64,000 bases of DNA. Origin: UMGS1889 sp900556055 (GTDB lineage: Bacteria > Bacillota > Clostridia > Oscillospirales > Ruminococcaceae). The DNA is taken from positions 1 through 64,000 of the forward strand of contig CABQEV010000004.1 of the NCBI GenBank assembly GCA_902463265.1, written 5' to 3'. Within the stretch, counting starts at the first letter, position 1. Every line of letters starts with the position of its first letter. Made by a program: the position numbers and the translations under genes. This document shows positions 9,513 through 16,945 of this stretch, piece by piece. Under the pieces are notes generated by a model. That model saw only the letters and a list, made by a program, of their open reading frames with translations. It did no database searches and was not told where the DNA came from.

Positions 9513-9555
9513 ATTTTAATACCCCTTCGGAATACAAATATTTATACAAGCATTA

Positions 9556-9621
9556 AAAAGACGCAGTTATCCCCTGCCTTTTTAATTAATATAATTATAC
9601 CACAAAAATTGCATTTTTCAA
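9556..9621 (-). promoter_or_regulatory. Promoter and 5' hairpin of the GGDEF-EAL gene
   Basis: Reading leftward: TTGAAA (9616-9621), 16 bp, TATAAT (9594-9599). The 5' untranslated region carries a hairpin at about 9557-9585 ending in a U-run, which resembles a weak terminator. Confidence 0.6.
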
Positions 9622-9785
9622 ACATTTTAGAACCTATTAATAAAATTTCATCATTTCACATAAAAATTATATCACAAATTTGTAGATTACTAATGTTTCC
9701 GCTAAAAGATTTTAACGCACGGCAAATTGAGGGCATATTGTCAGAATTTGTCCGCAGATCATGATAAAAAATCGTTCATTTACCA
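9622..9785. other. AT-rich intergenic spacer
   Basis: Part of a 361-bp gap between divergent genes. Apart from the two promoters flanking it, nothing recognisable was seen. Confidence 0.5.
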
Positions 9786-9814
9786 TTGACTTGAAAGAAA
9801 AATTGTTATATAAT
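9786..9814 (+). promoter_or_regulatory. Promoter of the GHL10-like lipoprotein gene
   Basis: TTGACT (9786-9791), 17 bp, TATAAT (9809-9814). Confidence 0.85.
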
Positions 9815-9873
9815 AAAAGTAAATTGAGTAAGTGTGCATTTGTGCATGACAAAGGCAGAAAAGAGGGTTACTT

Positions 9874-11553
9874 TTGAACAAAAAAACAGGAATCATCATA
9901 TTGTCATGCCTGACTGCGGCTGCATGTCTGTGCGGCTGCAAGCCTATAGATAACAACTCTTCAGAAGTGATCACGGCTGCTACCGCATCGGAGCTTCAGA
10001 CAAGCGAACCGATCCATGAAAGTGCTGTCCCCGAGACAAGACAGGCTTCAGAGACCGACCCGCTTGCTGAAGCGTCCGCAGAAGAAGGTTCTGACGCAGA
10101 AGCATCCACAATATCTGAAGCAGCAACTGTTTCGGAGCCTGAAACTGACATATATACGGAAGCTCAGACGGCAGTTCCGCAGGCAGCCCCCGCCGCAGGC
10201 ACAGCTGTGATAAACAGAGAAACTGTCCCCGAGGTCACATCTTTACACGAAGCAACAGCCGAAAGCACTGCAAAAACAACCGTCACAACTGCCGAAACGA
10301 CCGTGATGATGGCCACTTCTGCCGAAACAACAGCAGCACCCGTCACGACAGTATCGGAAACGGCAGTCCCCAAAACAACACCTGCTCCCGAAACGACCGC
10401 AGCACCTGCGTCCGGCGGCTCATATTACAGCAGAAACGGCTACAATGCCCTGAATTTCAGCGAACAGAAGGGCGTATGGATAAGCTATCTCGAATTCGAT
10501 TCGATACTTAAAAACAAATCGGAAAGCGAATTCACGGCATATATCGGAAAATATTTCGACAATGTGAAATCACTGGGATTCAACACTGTCTACACCCATG
10601 TCAGGGCGTTCGGCGATGCATATTATTCCTCATCGCTTTTCCCGTCAAGCAACCGTTTCAACGGATCATACGGCTCGTCATGTCCTTTTGATGCACTTTC
10701 AATAATGGTAAGAGAAGCCCACAGCAGAGGACTTTCGATACATGCATGGATAAATCCCATGCGTCTTATGTCCGATGCCGATATCAAGGGCATCTCCGAC
10801 AGCTACAAGATCAAGCAGTGGTACAATTCCGACGATCTCAGAGGAAAATATATCGTAAAAGTCAACGGAACATGGTACCTCAATCCCGCTTATTCAGAAA
10901 CGGTCAGCCTGATCGCAGACGGTGTTTCGGAGATAGTTTCAAAATACAATGTTGACGGCATACAGATCGACGACTATTTCTATCCCACGACTGACAGATC
11001 TTTCGACAGCGCCGCATACTCCGCCTCCGGCACATCATCAGGTCTTGCGGAATGGCGCATGAGCATGGTCAGCAATATGGTCAGAAAGCTGTATTCCGCT
11101 GTAAAGAATGTCAATTCGACCGCTGTTTTCGGCATATCACCGCAGGGAAGCATATCCAATAACTACAACGACCTCTACGCAGACGTTAAAACATGGTGCT
11201 CGCAGAGCGGATATGTGGATTATATCCTGCCGCAGATATATTACGGCTTCAATAACTCCACGCTTCCCTATTCCGACACCTGTGCCGCATGGAGCAGCCT
11301 TGTGAAAAATTCAAATGTTAAGCTCGTTATCGGCCTTGCACCATATAAAATAGGTACAGAGGACACATGGGCAGGAAACGGCAAATTTGAATGGGCAAAC
11401 AACACAGACATCATCGCACGTCAGATGGCATTTGCCGAAACTCTCCCGAATTACGGAGGAGTGGCACTTTACAGATATGATTCTCTGTTCAATCCGACAG
11501 CAGGCGTTTCTGCAGCTGTCAAGGCAGAAATTGCAAATATCCCCAAGAATTGA
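9874..11553 (+). CDS. GHL10-family (glycosyl hydrolase-like) lipoprotein
   Basis: Surface lipoprotein of 559 residues starting with TTG, chosen because agaggg precedes it and the signal peptide begins there. Lipobox LCGC with C22 as lipidation site. Residues 24-175 are a disordered Thr/Ala/Glu linker of near-repeats (ETTAAP, TAETT) that probably spans the wall. From about 185 a GHL10/DUF187-type TIM-barrel-like domain follows (GVWISYLEFDS, FNTVYTHVRAFGDAYY, HAWINPMR, GIQIDDYFYP, ILPQIYYGF). These proteins are thought to act on cell-wall or other glycans; the substrate here is unknown. The next gene carries a related N-terminal domain. Confidence 0.85.
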   Translation: MNKKTGIIILSCLTAAACLCGCKPIDNNSSEVITAATASELQTSEPIHESAVPETRQASETDPLAEASAEEGSDAEASTISEAATVSEPETDIYTEAQTAVPQAAPAAGTAVINRETVPEVTSLHEATAESTAKTTVTTAETTVMMATSAETTAAPVTTVSETAVPKTTPAPETTAAPASGGSYYSRNGYNALNFSEQKGVWISYLEFDSILKNKSESEFTAYIGKYFDNVKSLGFNTVYTHVRAFGDAYYSSSLFPSSNRFNGSYGSSCPFDALSIMVREAHSRGLSIHAWINPMRLMSDADIKGISDSYKIKQWYNSDDLRGKYIVKVNGTWYLNPAYSETVSLIADGVSEIVSKYNVDGIQIDDYFYPTTDRSFDSAAYSASGTSSGLAEWRMSMVSNMVRKLYSAVKNVNSTAVFGISPQGSISNNYNDLYADVKTWCSQSGYVDYILPQIYYGFNNSTLPYSDTCAAWSSLVKNSNVKLVIGLAPYKIGTEDTWAGNGKFEWANNTDIIARQMAFAETLPNYGGVALYRYDSLFNPTAGVSAAVKAEIANIPKN

Positions 11554-11555
11554 GC

Positions 11556-11576
11556 GGACTGCGGCTGCCGCAGTCC
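11556..11576. other. Perfect hairpin in intergenic gap
   Basis: ggactgcgg/ccgcagtcc with a 3-nt loop, immediately after the stop codon. No T-run follows, so the transcript may continue into the next gene. Confidence 0.6.
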
Positions 11577-11656
11577 TGTGATATCCTGTTATTCCGCCAA
11601 ATAAATATAAGGAAAACAGGTAAGTGTATGAACAATCAGAAGAAAGGAAGATAACT

Positions 11657-14600
11657 ATGAATAAAAGCCGATTTTTTGCGAAAATTTTGTCGGTTTTTCT
11701 GTGTGCAGGTCTGTTTGTGCCGCTTTTCGGCGAGACCTCCGCAATGGTGCTGCATGCAAGAGCGGAACAGGAAGCGCAGTATGAAGAGCTTCCGCTCCCC
11801 GATGAAAACAGAGATGAAGAGCTTGATGATTTTGTCGAACCGGAATATACCCCCGCCTTTTCGCTCCCCGAAAATATGCGCGGCGTGTGCCTGACTCCGG
11901 GTGTTGATTTCGGTGCGCCGAATTATGACGGAACAGAAAAAACTCCCGAAGAGCTGACAGCAGAAGCTGAATCCGTCATGGATTCCGTTTCATCAAATCA
12001 GCTGAATACGGTCATTATCCGCACGGATGACGGCGAAAATTCATTTTACAGCACCGACATCAACGAAACTGTCAACCGCACGGTTATCGAATATGCGATA
12101 GAAGCTGCAAAAAACAGAGGCTTTTACGTTTACCTTGTTTATGATATAAATTTTGCATTGAATGAGCTTTCGGATATGGAGCTTCAGGACAGGATAGACT
12201 ATCTTGCGCTCCGTGCCCATGCATTCACCGTTAAATATCCGGTTGACGGAATAATCCTCGACGGATATTATTCATCAAAATCGGGAATGTCTTATGATGA
12301 TTACATGAAAAACGGCTCATCAATAGGCTTTGACAACTGGCTGCTGGATAACGGAGCTTACGTTTTCAGCCTTGTTTCCGATGCTATACGCAAAACAAAC
12401 AACAGGATACCCGTCGGCATTTCAATAAGAGATGTCTGGGCAAATTACACGACTGAGGAAAACGGATCACTCACCGCAGAAAGCTTTCAGTCACTTACCG
12501 ACGGCTATGCCGACACGCTCAGCTACATAAAGAAAGGTGCTGCCGACTTCATTTTTCTCCGTGAAAAGGGATCTCTGACCGATTCATCCGCTCCTTTTGA
12601 GGAGATACTGAGATGGTGGTCCGAACCCGCCGAGGAAGCAGGCATACCTATCTATGTAAATCACATAAACGAGCAGATATGCACGTCCTCAGAGGGCTGG
12701 GCATCGCCCGATGAGCTTGTAAAGCAGGTCATCAAAACGGACGATTATCCTGCGTGCAAGGGAAATGTGTTCAACTCGCTCGACTCGCTTGAAGCTAATA
12801 TCGGCTCATCAACAACAGTTCTGGTGAAGCATTTCAACGATCAGATCGACATTGAGGGACTCAACAGCGAGCTTGAAATGACTCTGCCCAAATCCACAAC
12901 ATTCACAACAGAAGAACCTACGGTAACATTCGCCGGATCGTTTGACCCTAACTTCCCCATATTTTTCCAGGACAAGCCCGTAAAGCTCAACGAAGCGGGA
13001 CGTTTCTACTATGTTCTCGACCTTGATGTCGGAGTAAATACATTCAAATGGCAGAGCAAGGCGAAAGTCATAACCTATACCATAACACGTACCGTTCAGG
13101 TGCTAAAGGATATCGAACCTTCCGATTCCACGATGTATATTGAGGAGCAGTCTACGGTAAATATCAGTGCCATTGCCTACAAGGGATCGACGGTAACAGC
13201 AAGCATCAACGGAAAAAGCATCACGCTGAAACCGCAGGAGGGACTTTCCGATGAGCTTGATCCTAACTCCAACTATGTAAAATATGTCGGAACATATACC
13301 GCTCCGAAAGGTCAGGTCGGCAAGGATATCGACCTCGGTCATGTTGTGATCTATGCGTCATATCCCACAAAGACGCAGACCTTCACCGAATCCAGAACGG
13401 GAAGCAAGATCATAGTAAACGCACTTCCCGAGATCCAGAATGACTATGAAGGAAATATTCTCCAGGTAAAGAACAACAACACAATGGTCTACCCCTACAA
13501 GACCACTAACAGTGATGCCGCACCGTCAATGTCAAGACTTCCTGCGGGAACACTTGATTATCTCGTTAAATCGGTAACATACGGAAAGACAGAATATTAC
13601 CTGACAAATTCAGGAAAGCGTCTGAAGAAATCCGATGTTTATGTACTTGCAAACGAACCGCTGGGTTCAAACAGGCTGTCTGTCGCATCTATTGCAAAGG
13701 ACGGAACAGACACGGTAATCAAGTTCAATATCGGCAAAAAGACACCGTTCAACATCAGCTATACAAATCTCAGCTATGAATCTGGCGGCAACGGCGATTT
13801 CTATGTTAATTCCTTCAAAGTGCCGTCTATCTCGATAACATTTGATTATATTACGTCCCTCGGAACGGGAGATCTTACATTCCCCGATACCTCAATGTTC
13901 TCAAAGGGAATCTGGGACAGCTATGAATCGGGCGGAATGACCAAGTACCGCCTTACATTACAGCTCAGACAGGCAGGCATTTACGCAGGCGTAAAGCCAA
14001 GCTATAACAATGAAGGACAGCTTGTTTTCCGCTTCAACGGCTATGAATCCGGCGTAAAAGGCGCAACTATCGTCATCGACCCCGGACACGGCTACACGGG
14101 ACGTTCGGCATTTGACCCGGGCGCAGTAGGTCATGTTGTCGAACAGGAAGTCAACCTCGCTGTTGCAAAGCTTGTTGAACAGAAACTGACCGCAGCAGGC
14201 GCAAATGTTATCAGATATCACACGGAAAGCGAAACATATCCCACTGAGGACCGTTCATCGACTGCAAGGCAGTACAGTCCCGACCTGTTTATTGCGATCC
14301 ACTGCAATTCCGCAGGCGAATCGGCATTCGGTACTGAAGCGTACTACTTCACTCCGTTCTCTCAGCCGCTTGCGAAGGCAGTCGCCGACTCGCTCGGAAG
14401 CTATCTGACGAACAATGTAAACGGCGCACAGTCCAACAGAGGCGCTAAATACAACGTTTTCTGGGTAACGCTCCAGCAGGAATTCCCGTCTATACTCCTT
14501 GAAACGGGATTTGTCACAAACTACAAGGAAGCTATGGCTCTTGCAAATCCGACACATCAGGACGGCATTGCAACAGCTATCGTAAACGGAATAAAGAACT

Positions 14601-14896
14601 ACTTTGCCCTGAACGGCTACAATCCATACGGCTCGGGAACAGGCTCCGCTGACGGTGCCGCACTCCCCGACAACGGCATTTCATCAGATGATATGGTAAC
14701 TACCGAACCGTCCAAGGAAGAGCAGACCGAATCGGCGGAATCCACGGAAACAACGGAAACTCCGTCTGAAACACAGCTTCCTCCCGACGATGACACAGGC
14801 ACATTTGACACTGAATCGACCGAAACTACATCGCCGTTCGATAATGAGCTTGACATGGACAGCTGGTTCCAGTCGATACTTGAAGAACAATATTGA
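11657..14896 (+). CDS. Secreted GHL10-like domain fused to N-acetylmuramoyl-L-alanine amidase (Amidase_3)
   Basis: Exported protein of 1079 residues. The frame opens at 11624, but ATG 11657 has the ribosome site aaggaag and starts a signal peptide. Residues about 75-390 resemble the neighbouring GHL10-like domain (MRGVCLTPGVDF, VDGIILDGYY, YVNHINEQI); the middle is beta-rich, Ig/SH3-like. Residues about 800-985 form a zinc amidase: IVIDPGHG (His ligand near 811), EQEVNLA (Glu), FIAIHCNS (His) and catalytic Glu in ILLETGFV. A Thr/Glu/Ser acidic tail ends the protein. The amidase cleaves the MurNAc-L-Ala bond of peptidoglycan. The fusion suggests a two-step wall remodelling enzyme. Confidence 0.9.
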   Translation: MNKSRFFAKILSVFLCAGLFVPLFGETSAMVLHARAEQEAQYEELPLPDENRDEELDDFVEPEYTPAFSLPENMRGVCLTPGVDFGAPNYDGTEKTPEELTAEAESVMDSVSSNQLNTVIIRTDDGENSFYSTDINETVNRTVIEYAIEAAKNRGFYVYLVYDINFALNELSDMELQDRIDYLALRAHAFTVKYPVDGIILDGYYSSKSGMSYDDYMKNGSSIGFDNWLLDNGAYVFSLVSDAIRKTNNRIPVGISIRDVWANYTTEENGSLTAESFQSLTDGYADTLSYIKKGAADFIFLREKGSLTDSSAPFEEILRWWSEPAEEAGIPIYVNHINEQICTSSEGWASPDELVKQVIKTDDYPACKGNVFNSLDSLEANIGSSTTVLVKHFNDQIDIEGLNSELEMTLPKSTTFTTEEPTVTFAGSFDPNFPIFFQDKPVKLNEAGRFYYVLDLDVGVNTFKWQSKAKVITYTITRTVQVLKDIEPSDSTMYIEEQSTVNISAIAYKGSTVTASINGKSITLKPQEGLSDELDPNSNYVKYVGTYTAPKGQVGKDIDLGHVVIYASYPTKTQTFTESRTGSKIIVNALPEIQNDYEGNILQVKNNNTMVYPYKTTNSDAAPSMSRLPAGTLDYLVKSVTYGKTEYYLTNSGKRLKKSDVYVLANEPLGSNRLSVASIAKDGTDTVIKFNIGKKTPFNISYTNLSYESGGNGDFYVNSFKVPSISITFDYITSLGTGDLTFPDTSMFSKGIWDSYESGGMTKYRLTLQLRQAGIYAGVKPSYNNEGQLVFRFNGYESGVKGATIVIDPGHGYTGRSAFDPGAVGHVVEQEVNLAVAKLVEQKLTAAGANVIRYHTESETYPTEDRSSTARQYSPDLFIAIHCNSAGESAFGTEAYYFTPFSQPLAKAVADSLGSYLTNNVNGAQSNRGAKYNVFWVTLQQEFPSILLETGFVTNYKEAMALANPTHQDGIATAIVNGIKNYFALNGYNPYGSGTGSADGAALPDNGISSDDMVTTEPSKEEQTESAESTETTETPSETQLPPDDDTGTFDTESTETTSPFDNELDMDSWFQSILEEQY

Positions 14897-14910
14897 TTTT
14901 ATACCAATAA

Positions 14911-14950
14911 AAAATGCACCGAACTATCAAAATTCGGTGCATTTTTGTTT
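14911..14950. terminator. Bidirectional terminator
   Basis: Thirteen-bp stem (14911-14923/14933-14945) flanked by A and T runs, between converging genes. Confidence 0.9.
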
Positions 14951-14960
14951 TATTGCAAGA

Positions 14961-15434
14961 TCATTCCCTGACCTTCAGTATCGGATATCCGGGTTCATAA
15001 GCTTTAACTGCTTCCGGATGAGCATCGGCATATTCATAGATCTTGTCGGCAAGCCCGCCGTCAAGAAATCCCACAAGCTCGGAAAGCGGCTTATTGTACA
15101 TAGTCGGACAGATCGATGCTATCGAAATGACCTGCTTATCCCCAAGCAGCATTATCCTGTACGGCCAGATGCGGCAGTCAAAAGGCTTGTCGTCACCCAG
15201 TTTGCAGCCCTTTTCCCCAAGCATAGGACAGTAATAAAGTCCCTCGCCGTTGTCATGCATTTTCATAAGACGGCTCCCGCCCTTTGAAACGAACTCGGTT
15301 TCGGGAAATTTTTCACTGATGATGCCGTAAAGCTCATCAGAAACAAGCGGCGTTTCCCATAGGTCATATCTGTCGAAAACACAGCATATGCGGCAGCTTG
15401 CGCAGTCAGAACCTTTCAGGATTTTTTTAAGCAT
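14961..15434 (-). CDS. YkgJ-family cysteine-cluster protein
   Basis: Small cytosolic protein of 157 residues with the Cys pattern CASCRICC near the N-terminus and further Cys in YYCPMLGEKGCKL and FDCRIWPYR, typical of YkgJ/UPF0153-type putative zinc- or iron-sulfur-chelating domains. The biochemical role of the family is unknown. Ribosome site ggagtgg precedes ATG 15434. It is transcribed alone, convergent to the amidase gene. Confidence 0.8.
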   Translation of the reverse strand: MLKKILKGSDCASCRICCVFDRYDLWETPLVSDELYGIISEKFPETEFVSKGGSRLMKMHDNGEGLYYCPMLGEKGCKLGDDKPFDCRIWPYRIMLLGDKQVISIASICPTMYNKPLSELVGFLDGGLADKIYEYADAHPEAVKAYEPGYPILKVRE

Positions 15435-15509
15435 AAAACCACTCCCAATGTAATATTCAGCGAAAATACAGACATAATATTTTTAATTTCAAATAGAAAG
15501 GAGATCATC

Positions 15510-15950
15510 ATGAACATTAGCGAAAAGGAATACGGCGAGCTTGTCAAAAAAGCATCGCCGAATTCAAAAAGCATTATTGACATACCCAAAGCATTCGTCA
15601 TCGGCGGGATAATCTGCTGCATAGGTCAGGCGTGCCTGAATCTTTACACGAATATGGGCTTTGACGAAAAATCCGCAGGCGCATGGACATCGGTCACTCT
15701 CGTTCTTATAAGTGCCGTCCTGACAGGTCTTGGGCTGTACGAAAAGATCGCAAAGCACGGCGGCGCAGGTACTCTCGTCCCGATAACAGGCTTCGCAAAC
15801 GCAGTCGTTTCACCCGCTCTTGAATTCAAGTCGGAGGGATTTATCCTCGGACTGGGCGCAAAGATCTTTATCATCTCAGGTCCCGTCATTCTTTACGGAT
15901 GCACAGCCTCAGTCATTTACGGAATAATCAGGTATATATTTTTCATGTGA
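15510..15950 (+). CDS. spoVAC: Stage V sporulation protein AC (SpoVAC), stand-alone
   Basis: Membrane protein of 146 residues with four helices and the SpoVAC signature YEKIAKHGGAGTLVPITGFA followed by NAVVSPALEFKSEG. In spore formers SpoVAC is a channel component of the SpoVA complex moving dipicolinic acid and is encoded with spoVAD and spoVAE. Here neither partner is present: the neighbours are a YkgJ protein and a PP2C phosphatase on the other strand. Ribosome site aaaggag. Either the rest lies elsewhere or this is a retained single channel with another job, such as mechanosensing. Confidence 0.93.
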   Translation: MNISEKEYGELVKKASPNSKSIIDIPKAFVIGGIICCIGQACLNLYTNMGFDEKSAGAWTSVTLVLISAVLTGLGLYEKIAKHGGAGTLVPITGFANAVVSPALEFKSEGFILGLGAKIFIISGPVILYGCTASVIYGIIRYIFFM

Positions 15951-15953
15951 CCT

Positions 15954-15981
15954 AAAGCGGGAGGCTTCCTTCCGCTTTTTA
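15954..15981. terminator. Terminator between spoVAC and the phosphatase gene
   Basis: aaagcgg (15954-15960)/ccgcttt (15972-15978) then a short T-run; it touches the stop codon of the converging gene. Confidence 0.65.
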
Positions 15982-16734
15982 TATTTCGCAGACGGAAAGC
16001 CCCAGAACAGTCAGATTGTCGGGACTTCCGTTTTTCATCGCCGTGTCAATAAGTCCCGATAGGCGCTTCGGAAGCTTGACAGGTCTTGAAAGTATCGTTT
16101 CAAACTCATTCGATGACAGATAATCCGAAACTCCGTCCGAACATATTATTATCAGATCTCCCTCTTTTATGCCGCCTTCTATCTCGGTTATGTCGATATT
16201 CGGCTCGTCCGACAGATTTCCGATAACGGGGAAAATGATGTTTCTCTGAGCGTGAAAACGCTTTTCCTCACGGGTTATCTTGCCCTGCTCGTACAGCATC
16301 TGCACAAGCGACTGATCGGTCGAAAGCTGGGTTATAGTATCCCCACGGAAGCGGTAAAGCCTCGAATCACCAACATTTATGATATATGCATTCCGCTTTT
16401 CATCGACTGCGAGCGCACAGAGAGTAGTCTGCATATTTACCGAATGATCGTGGCTTACGCCGTATCTTTTGAGATTTTTGTGTATTGAAGTTATTTTCTT
16501 TTTAAGATCAGCAGGTTTGGAAAATCTGACCGATGCAAGCTGTTCAAGGCAGAGATGCGACGCTATCTCGCCCGATGCCTCACCGCCTACGCCGTCCGCA
16601 ACAGCTACGATAAACGGCGGTCTGAGGTTGCTTTCAAGGGAAGCGTGAGAGAGAACGAGCTTATTTATCAGAAATGCGTCCTCGTTGTGGTCACTGACCT
16701 TTCCCGTGTCGGTCATGCCGCAGCAGTAGTACAT
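15979..16734 (-). CDS. PP2C-family serine/threonine phosphatase (Stp/PrpC type)
   Basis: Metal-dependent protein phosphatase of 251 residues. The metal-binding motifs are all visible: DHNEDAF near the N-terminus, VADGVGGEASGE, NVGDSRLYRFRGD, IICSDGVSDYLS and GSPDNLTVL. Normally it pairs with a PASTA kinase (PrkC), but none is adjacent here. It would reverse Thr/Ser phosphorylation on cell-wall, translation or division proteins. Monocistronic with its own promoter. Confidence 0.92.
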   Translation of the reverse strand: MYYCCGMTDTGKVSDHNEDAFLINKLVLSHASLESNLRPPFIVAVADGVGGEASGEIASHLCLEQLASVRFSKPADLKKKITSIHKNLKRYGVSHDHSVNMQTTLCALAVDEKRNAYIINVGDSRLYRFRGDTITQLSTDQSLVQMLYEQGKITREEKRFHAQRNIIFPVIGNLSDEPNIDITEIEGGIKEGDLIIICSDGVSDYLSSNEFETILSRPVKLPKRLSGLIDTAMKNGSPDNLTVLGLSVCEI

Positions 16735-16769
16735 ATAATTGCGTTCCTTTCAGGAAAATTAACATATCT

Positions 16770-16798
16770 ATTATACACCAGTTTATGCTTAATTTCAA
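16770..16798 (-). promoter_or_regulatory. Promoter of the PP2C gene
   Basis: Reading leftward: TTGAAA (16793-16798), 17 bp, TATAAT (16770-16775). Confidence 0.8.
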
Positions 16799-16861
16799 CA
16801 CTGTTATAAGAGAAAAAAACCTCTTTATTTTGGATATATTGAATATTTTTTCAAGCTGCAC

Positions 16862-16926
16862 TTGACAAACAGTTATTTATGTGATATTATCATTATGATA
16901 TTAACAGCAAGATAATATCATAATGA
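16862..16926 (+). promoter_or_regulatory. Promoter and operator-like palindrome of the radical SAM-NUDIX gene
   Basis: TTGACA (16862-16867), 17 bp, TATTAT (16885-16890). Directly downstream, tcattatgatatta (16890-16903) and taatatcataatga (16913-16926) form a perfect 14-bp inverted repeat with a 9-nt spacer, overlapping the -10 end and the start site, where a repressor would block transcription. No T-run follows, so it is not a terminator. The product's own winged-helix-like domain is a candidate binder. Confidence 0.75.
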
Positions 16927-16945
16927 CAGTAACGGAGGAATATTT

